A stretch of 64,000 nucleotides of DNA from positions 992,001 through 1,056,000 of the forward strand of contig CAVOGA010000001.1 in the NCBI GenBank assembly GCA_963695135.1, in the 5' to 3' direction. The position numbers were made by a program, and so were the translations under genes. Positions 47,173-56,651 of the stretch are shown here, piece after piece. How positions within the stretch are numbered: the first letter of the stretch is position 1; every line of letters begins with the position of its first letter. This DNA comes from Marinihelvus sp963695135 (GTDB taxonomy: Bacteria > Pseudomonadota > Gammaproteobacteria > Xanthomonadales > SZUA-36). A model generated the notes under the pieces. It was not told the DNA's origin, ran no database searches, and saw only the letters and a list, made by a program, of their open reading frames with translations.

Positions 47173-49380
47173 ATGAGCATGAAACGACTTGCGACAATGA
47201 AGCGGGCGGCGCTGGCCCTGGCGGGCCTGGTCCTGCTGACCAGCTGTACGACCGCCCAGCGGCCCGTTGAAAACCCGCATCCGCGCCTTGCGGAGGATGA
47301 AATCCTGCGCGGCTACGATGACAAGGTGCTGTCAGTTGACGATCCGAATGCCTCCGCAAGCGCGGGAATCGAGGAAACGGAGTTCTACGAGGGTGATGGT
47401 GTTTTCATCAACCAGCAGGCCGCCCAGGCGCGCGTTCCGGGCATGTCCGAGGACGGGGAGATCGTGCTCAATTTCGAGGGTGAAACCATCCAGTCCGTGG
47501 TGCATACGATTCTTGGCGAGGTGCTGCAGGAAACCTTCGTTATCGGGCCGGGCGTGAGCGGCCAGGTCACCTTTGCCACGGCGCGGCCGGTGTCCCGTGA
47601 GCAGCTGATGCCCATTCTCGAGCTGCTGCTGCGCTGGAACGGTGCGACGCTGGTGTTCCACGAGGGGCGTTACCACGTATTGCCAATTGACCAGGCTATT
47701 CCCGGGCACCTGGTGCCGGAGATCGGTCCCATCGACCAGGTGCGCGGCTTCTCCGTGCGGGTCGTGCCCCTGGAGTACATCTCGCCGACCGAGATGGCCA
47801 AGATTCTCGAGCCCTATGTGCGCCCCAATGCCATCGTCAGCGTGGACGTGATGCGCAGCATGATTTTCATCGCTGGCACGCGGGAGGAACTGGCCAACTA
47901 CATGCGTACGATCGAGATCTTCGACGTGGACTGGCTGGCCGGCATGTCCGTGGGCATCTATCCGCTGCAAACGGTGGATGTGGAATCGATCACCACCGAG
48001 CTGACCGCGGTCTTCGGCATGGAGGCGGACAGTCCGCTGGCCGGGCTGTTCCGCTTTGTTCCCATGCCCCGCCTGGGCTCGGTGATGGTGATTACGCCCA
48101 AGCAGGAATACCTGTACAAGGCCCAGGAGTGGATCACCCGCCTGGACCGCGGCGCCGCCGGCTCGGGCATCCAGCTCTACGTCTACAAGGTGCAGAACCT
48201 GGAGGCGGACGTGCTCGCCGGCTACCTCAACCAGTTGTTTGGCGGCGGCGGGGCCGCCCCGCGTCGCAGCCGCCAGACCAACCTGGCGCCCGGCCTGGAG
48301 CCGGTGACCATGAGCAGCCTCGGGGATTTCAACAACAACCGCCAGGAGGCCAACCGCGCCGGCCTGGAGTCCAGCGCATCAAACCAGGGCGGCAATAACG
48401 GGCCGGGCCTGCTGGGCGAAGACTCCCAGGTGCGGATCACCTCGGTGATCGAGACCAACTCGCTGCTGATCCAGGCGACCCAGAAAGAGTACGACAGCAT
48501 CCTGGCCGCGATCGAGCGCATCGACGAGGAGCCGCTGCAGGTCCTGATTGAGTCGCAGGTCATGGCCGTGGACCTGAATAATAGCCTGGAGTTCGGTGTG
48601 AACTGGTTTCTCTCGAATTATCAGCCGCCTTCGGTTCCGGACGGTTTTTTCTCCGATTCGGGGCAGGTGATTGACCAGATCCAGACCAATTCCAACAGTA
48701 TCACTGCCGGCCTGAGCGATTTCTTTTTTGGTGGGCGAACCTTCGTGGCTGCGACCATCCAGGCCCTGGATTCGGTTACCGACGTGCGCGCCCTGGCGGC
48801 CCCGTCGCTGGTGGTACGTAACAACGAGGCGGCCACCATTACCGTGGGAACGCAGGTGCCGGTTCAGTCCACCAGTATCGTGACCGGCGGCAACGACAAC
48901 CTGATTTCCAGTGCGCAGTATGTGTCCACCGGTGTGACGCTCACGGTGACGCCAAGGATCAATCCGGGCGGCCTGGTGTACCTGGACATCGACCAGGAAG
49001 TCAGCAACCCGGGAACCCCGGCGGTGCCGGGCGCTAACCCGCCCATCAGCAACCGCAACGTGACGAGCAAAGTTGCCGTACAATCCGGCTCCACGGTGTT
49101 TCTGGGCGGCCTCATCCAGGAGACCGAGACGGAGGGCCGCAGCGGTGTGCCCTACCTCAACCGTATCCCGGGAATCGGGGCCCTGTTCGGGTCACGTACC
49201 AGTTCCAAGGTCCGCACCGAGACGATTGTCATGATTACGCCGACGGTGATTGATAATTTCGCTGACCTCGAGGCGGTGAGCGAGGACCTCTCGGATGAAT
49301 TCATCAAGGTGCAGCCGATCAAGATCCGGACCCTGCTGGACGACAAGCAGGACAGCAGCCAGGACAGCACTCAGGACTAA
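47173..49380 (+). CDS. gspD: Type II secretion secretin GspD, lipoprotein form
   Basis: A 735-residue outer-membrane secretin. The signal peptide ends in a lipobox, LVLLTSC, so the N-terminal Cys of the mature protein is probably lipidated. N0 to N3 domains (about 95-420) contain EGETIQSVVHTILGEVLQET, and the secretin core includes VTDVRALAAPSLVVRNNEAA and VPYLNRIPGIGALFGSRTSS. A linker rich in Asn/Gly near 400-430 (DFNNNRQEANRAG) is loosely structured. The start at 47173 follows AGGAG. A lipidated secretin can be sorted by the Lol pathway without a separate pilotin, and no gspS is seen. It ends the operon. Confidence 0.95.
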   Translation: MSMKRLATMKRAALALAGLVLLTSCTTAQRPVENPHPRLAEDEILRGYDDKVLSVDDPNASASAGIEETEFYEGDGVFINQQAAQARVPGMSEDGEIVLNFEGETIQSVVHTILGEVLQETFVIGPGVSGQVTFATARPVSREQLMPILELLLRWNGATLVFHEGRYHVLPIDQAIPGHLVPEIGPIDQVRGFSVRVVPLEYISPTEMAKILEPYVRPNAIVSVDVMRSMIFIAGTREELANYMRTIEIFDVDWLAGMSVGIYPLQTVDVESITTELTAVFGMEADSPLAGLFRFVPMPRLGSVMVITPKQEYLYKAQEWITRLDRGAAGSGIQLYVYKVQNLEADVLAGYLNQLFGGGGAAPRRSRQTNLAPGLEPVTMSSLGDFNNNRQEANRAGLESSASNQGGNNGPGLLGEDSQVRITSVIETNSLLIQATQKEYDSILAAIERIDEEPLQVLIESQVMAVDLNNSLEFGVNWFLSNYQPPSVPDGFFSDSGQVIDQIQTNSNSITAGLSDFFFGGRTFVAATIQALDSVTDVRALAAPSLVVRNNEAATITVGTQVPVQSTSIVTGGNDNLISSAQYVSTGVTLTVTPRINPGGLVYLDIDQEVSNPGTPAVPGANPPISNRNVTSKVAVQSGSTVFLGGLIQETETEGRSGVPYLNRIPGIGALFGSRTSSKVRTETIVMITPTVIDNFADLEAVSEDLSDEFIKVQPIKIRTLLDDKQDSSQDSTQD

Positions 49381-49820
49381 TGAAAATGATTAAAAACCAT
49401 CAGCGCACAGCGCTGGCCGCAATGGCCCGTGGCCTTACCCTGTTGACCATGGCCCTGTTGGCCGGTTGCGCCTCCATGGCCAAGACTCCGGAAGAATCCG
49501 TTACCCAGCGCGCGCAGGAGCGGCTGGCCCTGTACATGAAAGGCGAGTACAGCGAAGCCTACGAATACCTCAGCCCGGGCTACCGCTCCAGCGTCAGCCT
49601 TAACGAATACCAGCGCAAAGTGCTCGCCCAGCCAATGAGCTGGGAGGACGCGAAAGTCGTTGCAAGTGATTGCTCAGAAAACAGCTGCAAGCTCAAAATA
49701 TCACTGGATATTGTGGTTTACGGCGCTGTGCCGGGTGCGAACCGCTTTAAAACCAAGTCCGTGATGACCGAAAACTGGATCAAATCCGGGGGAACGTGGT
49801 TTTACGTCCCGTCAAGCTGA
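49380..49820 (+). CDS. Small lipoprotein after gspD
   Basis: A 146-residue lipoprotein. The signal ends with LTMALLAGC, and Cys at about residue 30 is the lipidation site (next residue Ala, which suits outer-membrane targeting). The rest is a compact fold with QRAQERLALYMKGEYSEAYE and YLSPGYRSSVSLNEYQRKVL, resembling nuclear-transport-factor-like or TPR-less helper proteins. Two cysteines (DCSENSC) may form a disulfide. The ATG overlaps the gspD stop (TAATG), so it is read with the secretion operon. It could be a pilotin-like or cargo-related factor; that is a guess. Confidence 0.7.
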   Translation: MKMIKNHQRTALAAMARGLTLLTMALLAGCASMAKTPEESVTQRAQERLALYMKGEYSEAYEYLSPGYRSSVSLNEYQRKVLAQPMSWEDAKVVASDCSENSCKLKISLDIVVYGAVPGANRFKTKSVMTENWIKSGGTWFYVPSS

Positions 49821-49970
49821 CCATGAAAACGTTGCTCCCCGGCAGGTTTTCCAGTACTATCCTTTACCAATTGTGCGCCCGTACTGCGCCCTAACGGCCT
49901 GTAAAGACCGTGCGATGCGGGTTTGCACGATTTTGTAAGCTAGCCCTGTGTACACAATAGGAGTGTTGTA

Positions 49971-51618
49971 ATGAACAGAAAAAATTTGACTTCGGCGGTA
50001 ATCGCCGGTCTGGCGGGTGCCGCAGGTATTGCTGCAACCGCGCAGGCAGTCAACATCAACCCGGACGGCCTCGGCCAGGTCCTTATCTATCCGTACTACA
50101 CCACGCGTGCCGGCAACCAAACCCTGGTTTCCGTGGTCAACACGACGGATAACGCTAAAGCAGTCAAGGTTCGCTTCCTGGAAGGCAAGAACACCCGCGA
50201 AGTGCTTGACTTTAACCTCTACATGTCTGCATACGACGTCTGGACCGCTGCCCTGCTTGACGGTGGCGTGGTTGACGTAAACTGCGACATCACGACCGAT
50301 ACGGTGGACAACGATGGCAATCCCATCGAAGGCGCCGGCGGCGGCCAGTGCGGTGTTCCGCACCTGCTGACCAACGACTCTTCCTGCACGGTTCCGTACC
50401 TGTTTGCATCAGCCAGCACGGGCCCGGGTCTGCAGACCTTCCTGCCCTACAAGCTGGAACGATGGCGGCGGTGACGACATTGACCGTACCGCAGAAGGTC
50501 ACTTCGAAATGATCGAAATGGGTACCCTGGTTGGCGATTCAGCTGACGCAGCTACCCACGGTGCTTCCGGCCTGCCGGCTGACTGCGATCAGCTCGTTGA
50601 AGCCTGGACCGAAGGCGGCACGGGTCCGGGCGGTGTTCCGGTTCCGAACGGCTACTGGCTGGAAGACGCCACGGTCGACATCGAGCCTCCGTCTGGCGGC
50701 CTGTTCGGTGGCGCTGGCATCATCAACGTGGCGAACGGCTACATGTTCTCCTACGACGCCACGGCCATCAACAACTACCAGGACGATACCGCTGTAATCC
50801 CGGGTATCTACCAGCTTCACGCTGTCCCAGGTAGTGTCGAGCCCGGCCTGAACTCAGGTAACGTGCTGACCGCTACCGTGTTCCTGGACGATGGCACGAC
50901 GCTGCCGTCAACCACGTTCTCGCGCGGTGTTGATGCGATCTCTTACGTGTTCATGCACGACCAGTTGATGAACGAGTACAGCATCGAGTCCGACATCAAC
51001 GGCGAAACCGAGTGGATCATCACGTTCCCGACCAAGAGCTTCTACGTGTTTGAAGAAGACTCCGGTAGCAGTACACCGATCGCGCCGTTCACGACGACCT
51101 GGAGCGAGACCGAAGGCACCGCATGTGAGCCGGTTCTGCTGACCAACGTCTACGACCGTGAAGAGCGTACGTCAATCGTCCCGGGTCGTCCGGGTGAAGG
51201 ACCGATCGTTTCTCCGCCGCCGCCGGATGCTCCGCCGAGCCCGTTCATTCCTTTCGAGCTTTGCTACGAAACGAACGTGATCCAGTTCGTTGCTGACGGA
51301 ATGGCTGATGAAGATGCGACGAACACCCCGATCCTGGGTGCTCTGAACTACACCACGTTTGAACTGCCGGCCGGTTTCCAGAACGGTTGGGCGATTCTCG
51401 AACTGGACAACTACGCAACCGCCACAGGCGATGAAGATCGTACGCCTCTGGGTGGCCCGGCCGATGGCAACCTTGAAGGTCTGCCGGTCGTCGGATTTGC
51501 AGCTTCCAAGTACGAGAACAAGAACGCTCAGCCGGGTATCCAGGCGTTCTACGGTGGCATCTTCAGCCACAAAGGCACGCGTAAGGAATCGACCACTGTG
51601 GTCACTCCCACTCCCTAA
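49971..51618 (+). CDS. Exported surface protein of unknown function, one frame break
   Basis: About 548 residues after repair. The signal peptide is residues 1-26 (GLAGAAGIAATAQA). The body opens with DGLGQVLIYPYYTTRAGNQT and SVVNTTDNAKAVKVRFLEGK, a recurring opening in exported proteins of gammaproteobacteria, and a beta-rich middle. A Pro-rich stretch (SPPPPDAPPSPF) lies near residue 420. No anchor or sorting signal is seen at the C-terminus. An extra base at 50457 (CTG-g-AAC) breaks the frame. AGGAG precedes the ATG, and a perfect TGTGTACACA palindrome lies 15 bases upstream of it. It follows the secretion operon and may be one of its substrates. Confidence 0.75.
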
Positions 51619-51673
51619 CTCGCTGTCATAGCGCGTAAGTGAGCCGAGGAATTACCGACGCTTAGTAAGAGGT

Positions 51674-51703
51674 AGAGAGGGCCGGATTCGGCCCTCTCTT
51701 CTT
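51674..51703 (+). terminator. Rho-independent terminator after the surface protein gene
   Basis: AGAGAGGGCCG and CGGCCCTCTCT form a perfect 11-base stem around GATT, followed by TCTT. The T-tract is weak but the stem is strong. Confidence 0.75.
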
Positions 51704-51806
51704 ATGAGACACAGCATATTATTTAACGGAAAATTTGGTTAAGCCTAAGGAAATTAAAACAAACAGGCACGCCAACCCATTGGGGCGGATTAAGGAGAGA
51801 TCACAA

Positions 51807-52754
51807 ATGCGAGTTTTATCAAGAATTGGAGTGTGTCTGATTGCTGCGGGCATAAGCGCTTCCGCGGCTGCGGACATTGTTGTAGATGGCTATGTCCTGG
51901 GCCTGGAGAACGTCAGCAACTACAATGTAAATGTTGTTAACGGAAACCTTGAAATTACCATCAACACTACTGATGGCAACTGGACTCTGTTGCCCTCGGA
52001 TGTCGTTCCGGATCCGGACCCGATTACCCTGACGTTTTCCGGAAACCCGACTACCGTCAACGAGGGAGCTTCGGTGACCTTTAGCTGGACGTCCAGCAAT
52101 GCCAGCACCTGTACAACCTCTGGTGGTAATGCCGCCTGGGCAGCTTTGGGTTCGGTTGCATTGAGTGGTTCCGCAATTATCACCATGGACACACTGAATC
52201 CACCTGCGTTCCAGCTGACTTGTACTGGAGCCGGACTCAATCCTGTGGCACGTGCGGTGAATGTTACGGTTAACGAAGTTTTTGTTGATCCCAACCCGAC
52301 CAACTGTCCTGCCCCGGAAACCTCTTCGGGCGAAGTGGTGAGCTGGTCGGATTACTGGGGTGGTCAAACCTGGCCATCTCAGGACGTGGTGCAGAAAGAT
52401 GACCGCATCGGCCGTTTTGATTATCTGGCGATTGAATTTAATACCGCCAATTTCAACGGGTTCGGCCTGGTGAAAACCATCCAGTTATCTGATGGCAACA
52501 GAAATGTTGCAATATCCAAGTGCCCGGGTGTGTTTGTAGAAGCGGTGCCGGCGGCCTGTTTCCAGCGCCAGGCCAACGGCCAGTCCCTGTTCTGGTCCAC
52601 GGACGGTTCCAGGGCTTGTCAACTTGATAACAACACGACGTATTACGTCAACATTACCTACGTCGATGTTGCCAATCAGTCTTCAAGTTCCACGTTCTGT
52701 GGTAGCTCCAGCTGCCGCTTCTACATCAACGGAGGCGCTGCGGCGACGAACTGA
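51807..52754 (+). CDS. Exported protein with Ig-like domain and cysteine-rich C-terminus
   Basis: A 315-residue protein. The signal peptide ends at ASAAADI (about residue 23). Residues 75-165 form an Ig-like module (PITLTFSGNPTTVNEGASVT, then FSWTSSNASTCTTSGG), as in many bacterial surface proteins. The C-terminal 140 residues hold seven cysteines (NCPAPE, SKCPGVF, AACFQRQ, RACQLD, TFCGSSSCRF and one in the module) and no family I recognise. The gene is lower in GC than its neighbours and uses many AT-ending codons, which may mark transfer. AAGGAGA sits before the ATG. A strong terminator follows, so it is probably a single-gene unit. Confidence 0.75.
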   Translation: MRVLSRIGVCLIAAGISASAAADIVVDGYVLGLENVSNYNVNVVNGNLEITINTTDGNWTLLPSDVVPDPDPITLTFSGNPTTVNEGASVTFSWTSSNASTCTTSGGNAAWAALGSVALSGSAIITMDTLNPPAFQLTCTGAGLNPVARAVNVTVNEVFVDPNPTNCPAPETSSGEVVSWSDYWGGQTWPSQDVVQKDDRIGRFDYLAIEFNTANFNGFGLVKTIQLSDGNRNVAISKCPGVFVEAVPAACFQRQANGQSLFWSTDGSRACQLDNNTTYYVNITYVDVANQSSSSTFCGSSSCRFYINGGAAATN

Positions 52755-52787
52755 GCAGAACTTGAAATAAGTTAAGCTGTCTGTAAC

Positions 52788-52822
52788 TTGGGGGCATCGA
52801 TGGTCGATGCCCCCAATTTTTT
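52788..52822 (+). terminator. Rho-independent terminator
   Basis: TTGGGGGCATCGA and TCGATGCCCCCAA pair perfectly over 13 bases with a three-base loop, followed by TTTTTT. It closes the Ig-like gene's transcript and precedes the PpiC-type gene by a few bases. Confidence 0.92.
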
Positions 52823-52833
52823 AGGTGCAAAAA

Positions 52834-53769
52834 ATGATTCTGTCCAGAAGCCTAGTGTTGATTTTGCTTGCCACCCTGGTCGCAGGAACCGCCAATTCGC
52901 AGGTCCGCGATAACGACGATATTCTCGCGGCCCGGGGTAATGGCGAGGTGACACACGAAATTTTTGAAGCCCGTGTGAACCGGATCCCGGAGAAGGACCA
53001 ATTTACATTCGTTCGTGACCGCGAAAGAATGCAAGGCTTACTGGACCGGCTGCTCGTGGTCATGCAGTTGGCCTACGACGCCCGGGAAGCAGGTTTCGAT
53101 CAGGAGCCCGACATTGTCGCGAGAATGGAATTGGCTGCCACGGAGGAACTTGCCAAGGCCTGGATGGAGAACTACCTTGTTTCGGTGGAACCGGCAGACT
53201 ACGTCGCCATGGCCCGCGAGCAGTACCTGATCAACCAGGATCAGTACATGACCCAGGCGACCGTGGACGTCAGCCATATCCTGATCAAGACTGACCAACG
53301 CTCACAGGAAGAAGCCCTGGCGCTAGCGCTTGAAATCGAGGCGCAGCTTGCCGAGGATCCTGAATTATTTGATGGGCTGGTCATTGAGTATTCGGAAGAT
53401 ACCAGCAAAGCCAACAACAAGGGCTCGTTCACCAACGTCAAGAAAGGCGATATGGTGCCGGAGTTCGAGGAAGCGTCCTTCAGCCTGGAAGTTGGCGAGA
53501 TATCCGGGCCGGTGCTCAGCCAGTTCGGCTACCACATTATTCGCAAGGACGGAGTTACGCCCGCCCGGCAGATTACGTTCGAAGAAATGCAGCCGGCGCT
53601 CGAGAAACAAGAGCGTGAAAAGCACATTGAACGGGAACGGAATCTCTACCTGACCCAGCTTTATGAACCAGAAACCGAGGTCACCCGCGAGTCTGTCGAA
53701 AGAACCATTGAACTGCTGTTTGGACCGGAAGTGCTGGCCAAATATAACGAAGAAGCGGCCAGCCAGTAG
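52834..53769 (+). CDS. Periplasmic PpiC-type peptidyl-prolyl isomerase
   Basis: A 311-residue exported foldase. The signal peptide is residues 1-22 (SLVLILLATLVAGTANSQ). A SurA-like helical N-terminal region covers about 25-130 (LLVVMQLAYDAREAGFDQEP). The parvulin domain follows at 145-245, starting with VDVSHILIKTDQRSQEEALA and including NKGSFTNVKKGDMVPEFEEA and SQFGYHIIRKDGV. A helical tail ends it. The ATG at 52834 has AGGTG at a good distance; a GTG three codons earlier is also in frame. It lies immediately before the polysaccharide exporter genes and may fold exported proteins of that system or of the secretion system. Members of this kind are also found beside EPS or exosortase loci. 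Confidence 0.85.
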   Translation: MILSRSLVLILLATLVAGTANSQVRDNDDILAARGNGEVTHEIFEARVNRIPEKDQFTFVRDRERMQGLLDRLLVVMQLAYDAREAGFDQEPDIVARMELAATEELAKAWMENYLVSVEPADYVAMAREQYLINQDQYMTQATVDVSHILIKTDQRSQEEALALALEIEAQLAEDPELFDGLVIEYSEDTSKANNKGSFTNVKKGDMVPEFEEASFSLEVGEISGPVLSQFGYHIIRKDGVTPARQITFEEMQPALEKQEREKHIERERNLYLTQLYEPETEVTRESVERTIELLFGPEVLAKYNEEAASQ

Positions 53770-53811
53770 TAAAATCCGGGCTGGATGTTGAATAAAGGCT
53801 GAGCAAAACCA

Positions 53812-54603
53812 ATGGCGGGAAAACCCACAAGGGGTCTTGATTTTGGGTTTTTCAGGCAGCTGGTGCTTCGCCAGATTCGACAGGACTACCTGGAAAACGT
53901 TACCGGTTTTGCCTGGCTGGTGCTGCAGCCTCTGCTGTTGCTCAGCGTCTATTCCTTTGTTTTTACACAAATATTCAAGGCGCGCGTAACCGATGCCGGG
54001 GACGTGGGCTTTGTGCCTTACCTGGCAGTCGCGTTCTGGCCCTGGACCGCTTTTTCCGAATCGATCCTCAAGGCCAGCGGCGCCATCAGCAACAACTCGG
54101 CGCTGGTCTCAAAGGTCGCTTTTGCCAATGAACTGCTGCCGCTGGCCACGGTAACCGCCACTTTCGTTATGCACGGTGTCGGCTTTTTCGCGGTTCTCCT
54201 GGTGCTCCAGGTGACGGGTACAACGCTGCATTGGCTGCTGATGCCTTACGTGCTGCTGCTACTCGTTTTGCTCTGGCTGTTTGCCTGTGCCCTGTCTCTT
54301 TTTGCGGCCTCCCTGCAGGTATTTGTCCGTGATGTTGCGCAGATTCTTCCGCCGCTCATGACCTTCTGGTTTTTTACCACGCCGATCCTGTACAGCATCG
54401 CCATGTTGCCCCCCGGACTGGCCCGGGTCATGGCGTTTAACCCGATGACCTGGTTCATCGTGCAGTTGCGCGAAAGCCTGCTGTATGGCGCCCTGGTACT
54501 GAATACCGGGACGCTGATCGCCTTCTTGCTGGTGCCCCTGCTGTTCGCGCTTAGCCTCGCGTGGTTCCGGAAATTCAGTGGCCACTTCGAGGATTTCCTG
54601 TGA
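53812..54603 (+). CDS. wzm: ABC-2 type polysaccharide export permease (Wzm)
   Basis: A 263-residue permease with six membrane helices, first the amphipathic start FRQLVLRQIRQDYLENVTGF, then helices at about 35-55, 75-95, 105-130, 140-165, 180-200 and 235-255. ITGFAWLVLQPLLLLSVYSF-like and FFTTPILYSIAMLPPGL fit the ABC-2 polysaccharide export family (KpsM/Wzm), in which the conserved loop before the last helices contains the substrate path. With the Wzt gene directly after it (four-base overlap) it forms the exporter. Specificity among O-antigen, capsule and teichoic acid-like polymers cannot be settled. Confidence 0.92.
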   Translation: MAGKPTRGLDFGFFRQLVLRQIRQDYLENVTGFAWLVLQPLLLLSVYSFVFTQIFKARVTDAGDVGFVPYLAVAFWPWTAFSESILKASGAISNNSALVSKVAFANELLPLATVTATFVMHGVGFFAVLLVLQVTGTTLHWLLMPYVLLLLVLLWLFACALSLFAASLQVFVRDVAQILPPLMTFWFFTTPILYSIAMLPPGLARVMAFNPMTWFIVQLRESLLYGALVLNTGTLIAFLLVPLLFALSLAWFRKFSGHFEDFL

Positions 54604-55787
54604 GTCAGCCGCTGGTCAAGCTCGAGAACGTGAGCAAGGTGTATCCGCGCGTTCACCGCCCGCGGGAGCGGCTGCAGGCCTTTGGCGCCCTGCTCATGGG
54701 CCGGGAGCCTTCACAGGGGGTGGAGGTGCTGTCCGACGTTAGCCTCGAGGTTCGCGCAGGCCAGTCCCTGGGCATCATTGGAGAGAATGGGGCGGGAAAG
54801 TCGACCCTGCTCAAAGTCCTGACCGGTGTTATCGAACCGACGCGGGGTAGCGTGCAAACCTCGGCGCGCATGGCGGCGCTGCTCGAACTGGGTGCGGGAT
54901 TTCAGCCCGACTTCAGTGGCATGAGCAATATCCGCATGAAAGCGGCCATCCTGGGGATGAGCGACCGCGAACTGGACGAGCGCATCGACGATATCCTGGC
55001 CTTTGCCGATATTGGCCAGTACGTCCACGAACCGGTGAAGCACTATTCTTCCGGAATGGTGGTGCGCCTGGGCTTTGCGGTTGTCGCGGCTTCCCGCCCC
55101 GAATTGCTCATCACCGATGAAGTGCTGGCGGTCGGGGATGAGTCCTTCCAGAAAAAGTGTATCCGCTGGATCGATGACTTCCTTTCTGACGGCGGCACGC
55201 TCATGCTCGTATCGCACAGCATGTACCTGGTGCAGAAACTGTGTCGTCACGCCCTGTGGCTGCGCGACGGGCGCGTCGAGGGCTATGGCGAAGCGCAGCG
55301 CGTGACCCGCGATTACCTGGCCTGGCACGAGCGGCGCAACCGCAAAGAGGAACTTAACCGCAGTGAAGAACGCGGAGCCCGCGGACATTACACCGTCCAG
55401 GAACTTCAACTCACGGATACATCCGGCAATGAAATAGCGGAGCTGCCCATGGGTTCAGACCTGGTTGTGCGCCTGCGACTCCGTTCGCCGGATGGCCGGG
55501 CGCCGGTCGGCATGCTGGGCCTGGTCCGCCTGGATGGCACGCCGGTCTACGGCCTGTCCAGCGAGGGCCAGGCGGAGGTCTTAACCCCGGTTAACGGCTC
55601 CGACCAGGTGTTCGAGATGTCGGTGTGTTTCCCTGAGCTCAGCCTGCTACCGGGTCATTACGAGCTGCGGGGTCACGCCATGGACCCGGAAGGCATGCGT
55701 GTTTGCGATACCCAGGAACGAAATTTCCGCGTCACCGGTGAGACGCGGGAAATCGGGCTGGTCCGCCTGCAACACCGGTGGCTTTAG
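54600..55787 (+). CDS. wzt: ABC exporter ATPase with C-terminal carbohydrate-binding domain (Wzt)
   Basis: A 395-residue ATPase from GTG (MSQPLVKLENVSKVY). Walker A is GIIGENGAGKSTLLKVLTG near residue 58, the signature HYSSGMVVRLGFA near 155, and Walker B LLITDEVLAVGDESF near 175, as in the O-antigen/teichoic acid ABC family. Residues 260-395 form an added domain: RGHYTVQELQLTDTSGNEIA and LLPGHYELRGHAMDPEGMRV, the Wzt C-terminal type that reads the cap at the non-reducing end of a finished chain. This argues for a chain ended by a modification, with the methyltransferase and sulfotransferase nearby as candidates. It overlaps wzm by four bases. Confidence 0.92.
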   Translation: MSQPLVKLENVSKVYPRVHRPRERLQAFGALLMGREPSQGVEVLSDVSLEVRAGQSLGIIGENGAGKSTLLKVLTGVIEPTRGSVQTSARMAALLELGAGFQPDFSGMSNIRMKAAILGMSDRELDERIDDILAFADIGQYVHEPVKHYSSGMVVRLGFAVVAASRPELLITDEVLAVGDESFQKKCIRWIDDFLSDGGTLMLVSHSMYLVQKLCRHALWLRDGRVEGYGEAQRVTRDYLAWHERRNRKEELNRSEERGARGHYTVQELQLTDTSGNEIAELPMGSDLVVRLRLRSPDGRAPVGMLGLVRLDGTPVYGLSSEGQAEVLTPVNGSDQVFEMSVCFPELSLLPGHYELRGHAMDPEGMRVCDTQERNFRVTGETREIGLVRLQHRWL

Positions 55788-55805
55788 TCCGGCCCGGCAT
55801 ACACC

Positions 55806-56651
55806 ATGAATAGCTCAAGTCCTGGCGTACCCGTACTGACCTATCACGCGAATAATGTCAGCAGCAATACCTATGCGGGCAACGATCACGTGGCTTTGCG
55901 CGAAGACCTGCAGGCATTGCACGCGGCAGGCTGGCGGGCCATCGGCCTGGATCAGCTGCTGTGCTGGCATGAAGGGAAGCAGGCGCTTCCCGGAGCGCAG
56001 CGCTGCTACGCGGTGACCTTTGACGATGGCTCGGACTTTGACTTCCATGACCTGGACCACCCGGTCTGGGGTATTCAGCGCAGCCTGTTCAATGTGCTGG
56101 TGGATCACCGCGAAGCCACCGGCGAGTCGGTGCAGGCTGCCAGTTTCGTGATCGCCTCGGCCACCGCGAGAGCGCAGCTGGATCAGCACTGCCTGGTCGG
56201 GCGCGGCTGGTGGAACGACGACTGGTGGCCGGCGGCCAATGAATCGGGCCTGTTGCGGATCGAGTCCCACGGTTGGGACCACCTCCACCCGGTGCTTGAT
56301 CGCGTCGCCCAGGCCGACGGGCTGGCGGGTGATTTTCGACACATCAACAGCCGGGCTGACTGCGATAGCCAGTTGCAACGTTCTGCGGATACCATCGAGC
56401 GGATCGCCGGCCGGCGCCCGCGCTATTTCGCCTTTCCCTGGGGGCAGTACAGCGACTACCTGGTTTCGCAATATCTCCCGGATCAGCGTGACGGGCATGG
56501 CTACCTTGCAGCCTTTACCACCCGTCCTGCGGCGGTGTACCGCGGGGACAACCGCTGGTGCCTGCCGCGCTTTGTCTGTGGTGAAGACTGGGGCAGTACC
56601 GCTGATTTGCTCGAGCTGCTGGAGCAGTCCCGGGAGTCTCAGGCGCAATAG
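55806..56651 (+). CDS. Polysaccharide deacetylase-family protein (NodB-like)
   Basis: A 281-residue protein without an obvious signal peptide. The NodB-type motif is TFDDGSD near residue 72, with the two aspartates, and the metal-binding histidines are in RIESHGWDHLHP near 157. A tryptophan/aspartate-rich loop (VGRGWWNDDWWPAANES) precedes them. The barrel ends with FAFPWGQYSDYLVSQ. It would remove N-acetyl groups from a sugar chain, or act on a glycan precursor in the cytoplasm since it lacks a signal. It follows wzt by 18 bases, and its last 13 bases overlap the convergent sulfotransferase gene. Confidence 0.82.
   Translation: MNSSSPGVPVLTYHANNVSSNTYAGNDHVALREDLQALHAAGWRAIGLDQLLCWHEGKQALPGAQRCYAVTFDDGSDFDFHDLDHPVWGIQRSLFNVLVDHREATGESVQAASFVIASATARAQLDQHCLVGRGWWNDDWWPAANESGLLRIESHGWDHLHPVLDRVAQADGLAGDFRHINSRADCDSQLQRSADTIERIAGRRPRYFAFPWGQYSDYLVSQYLPDQRDGHGYLAAFTTRPAAVYRGDNRWCLPRFVCGEDWGSTADLLELLEQSRESQAQ

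Noticed and set aside
47173..49380. A start for gspD at 47101, inside gspN
   Set aside because: It would put 24 residues before the lipoprotein signal, while ATG 47173 has AGGAG upstream and begins the signal directly.
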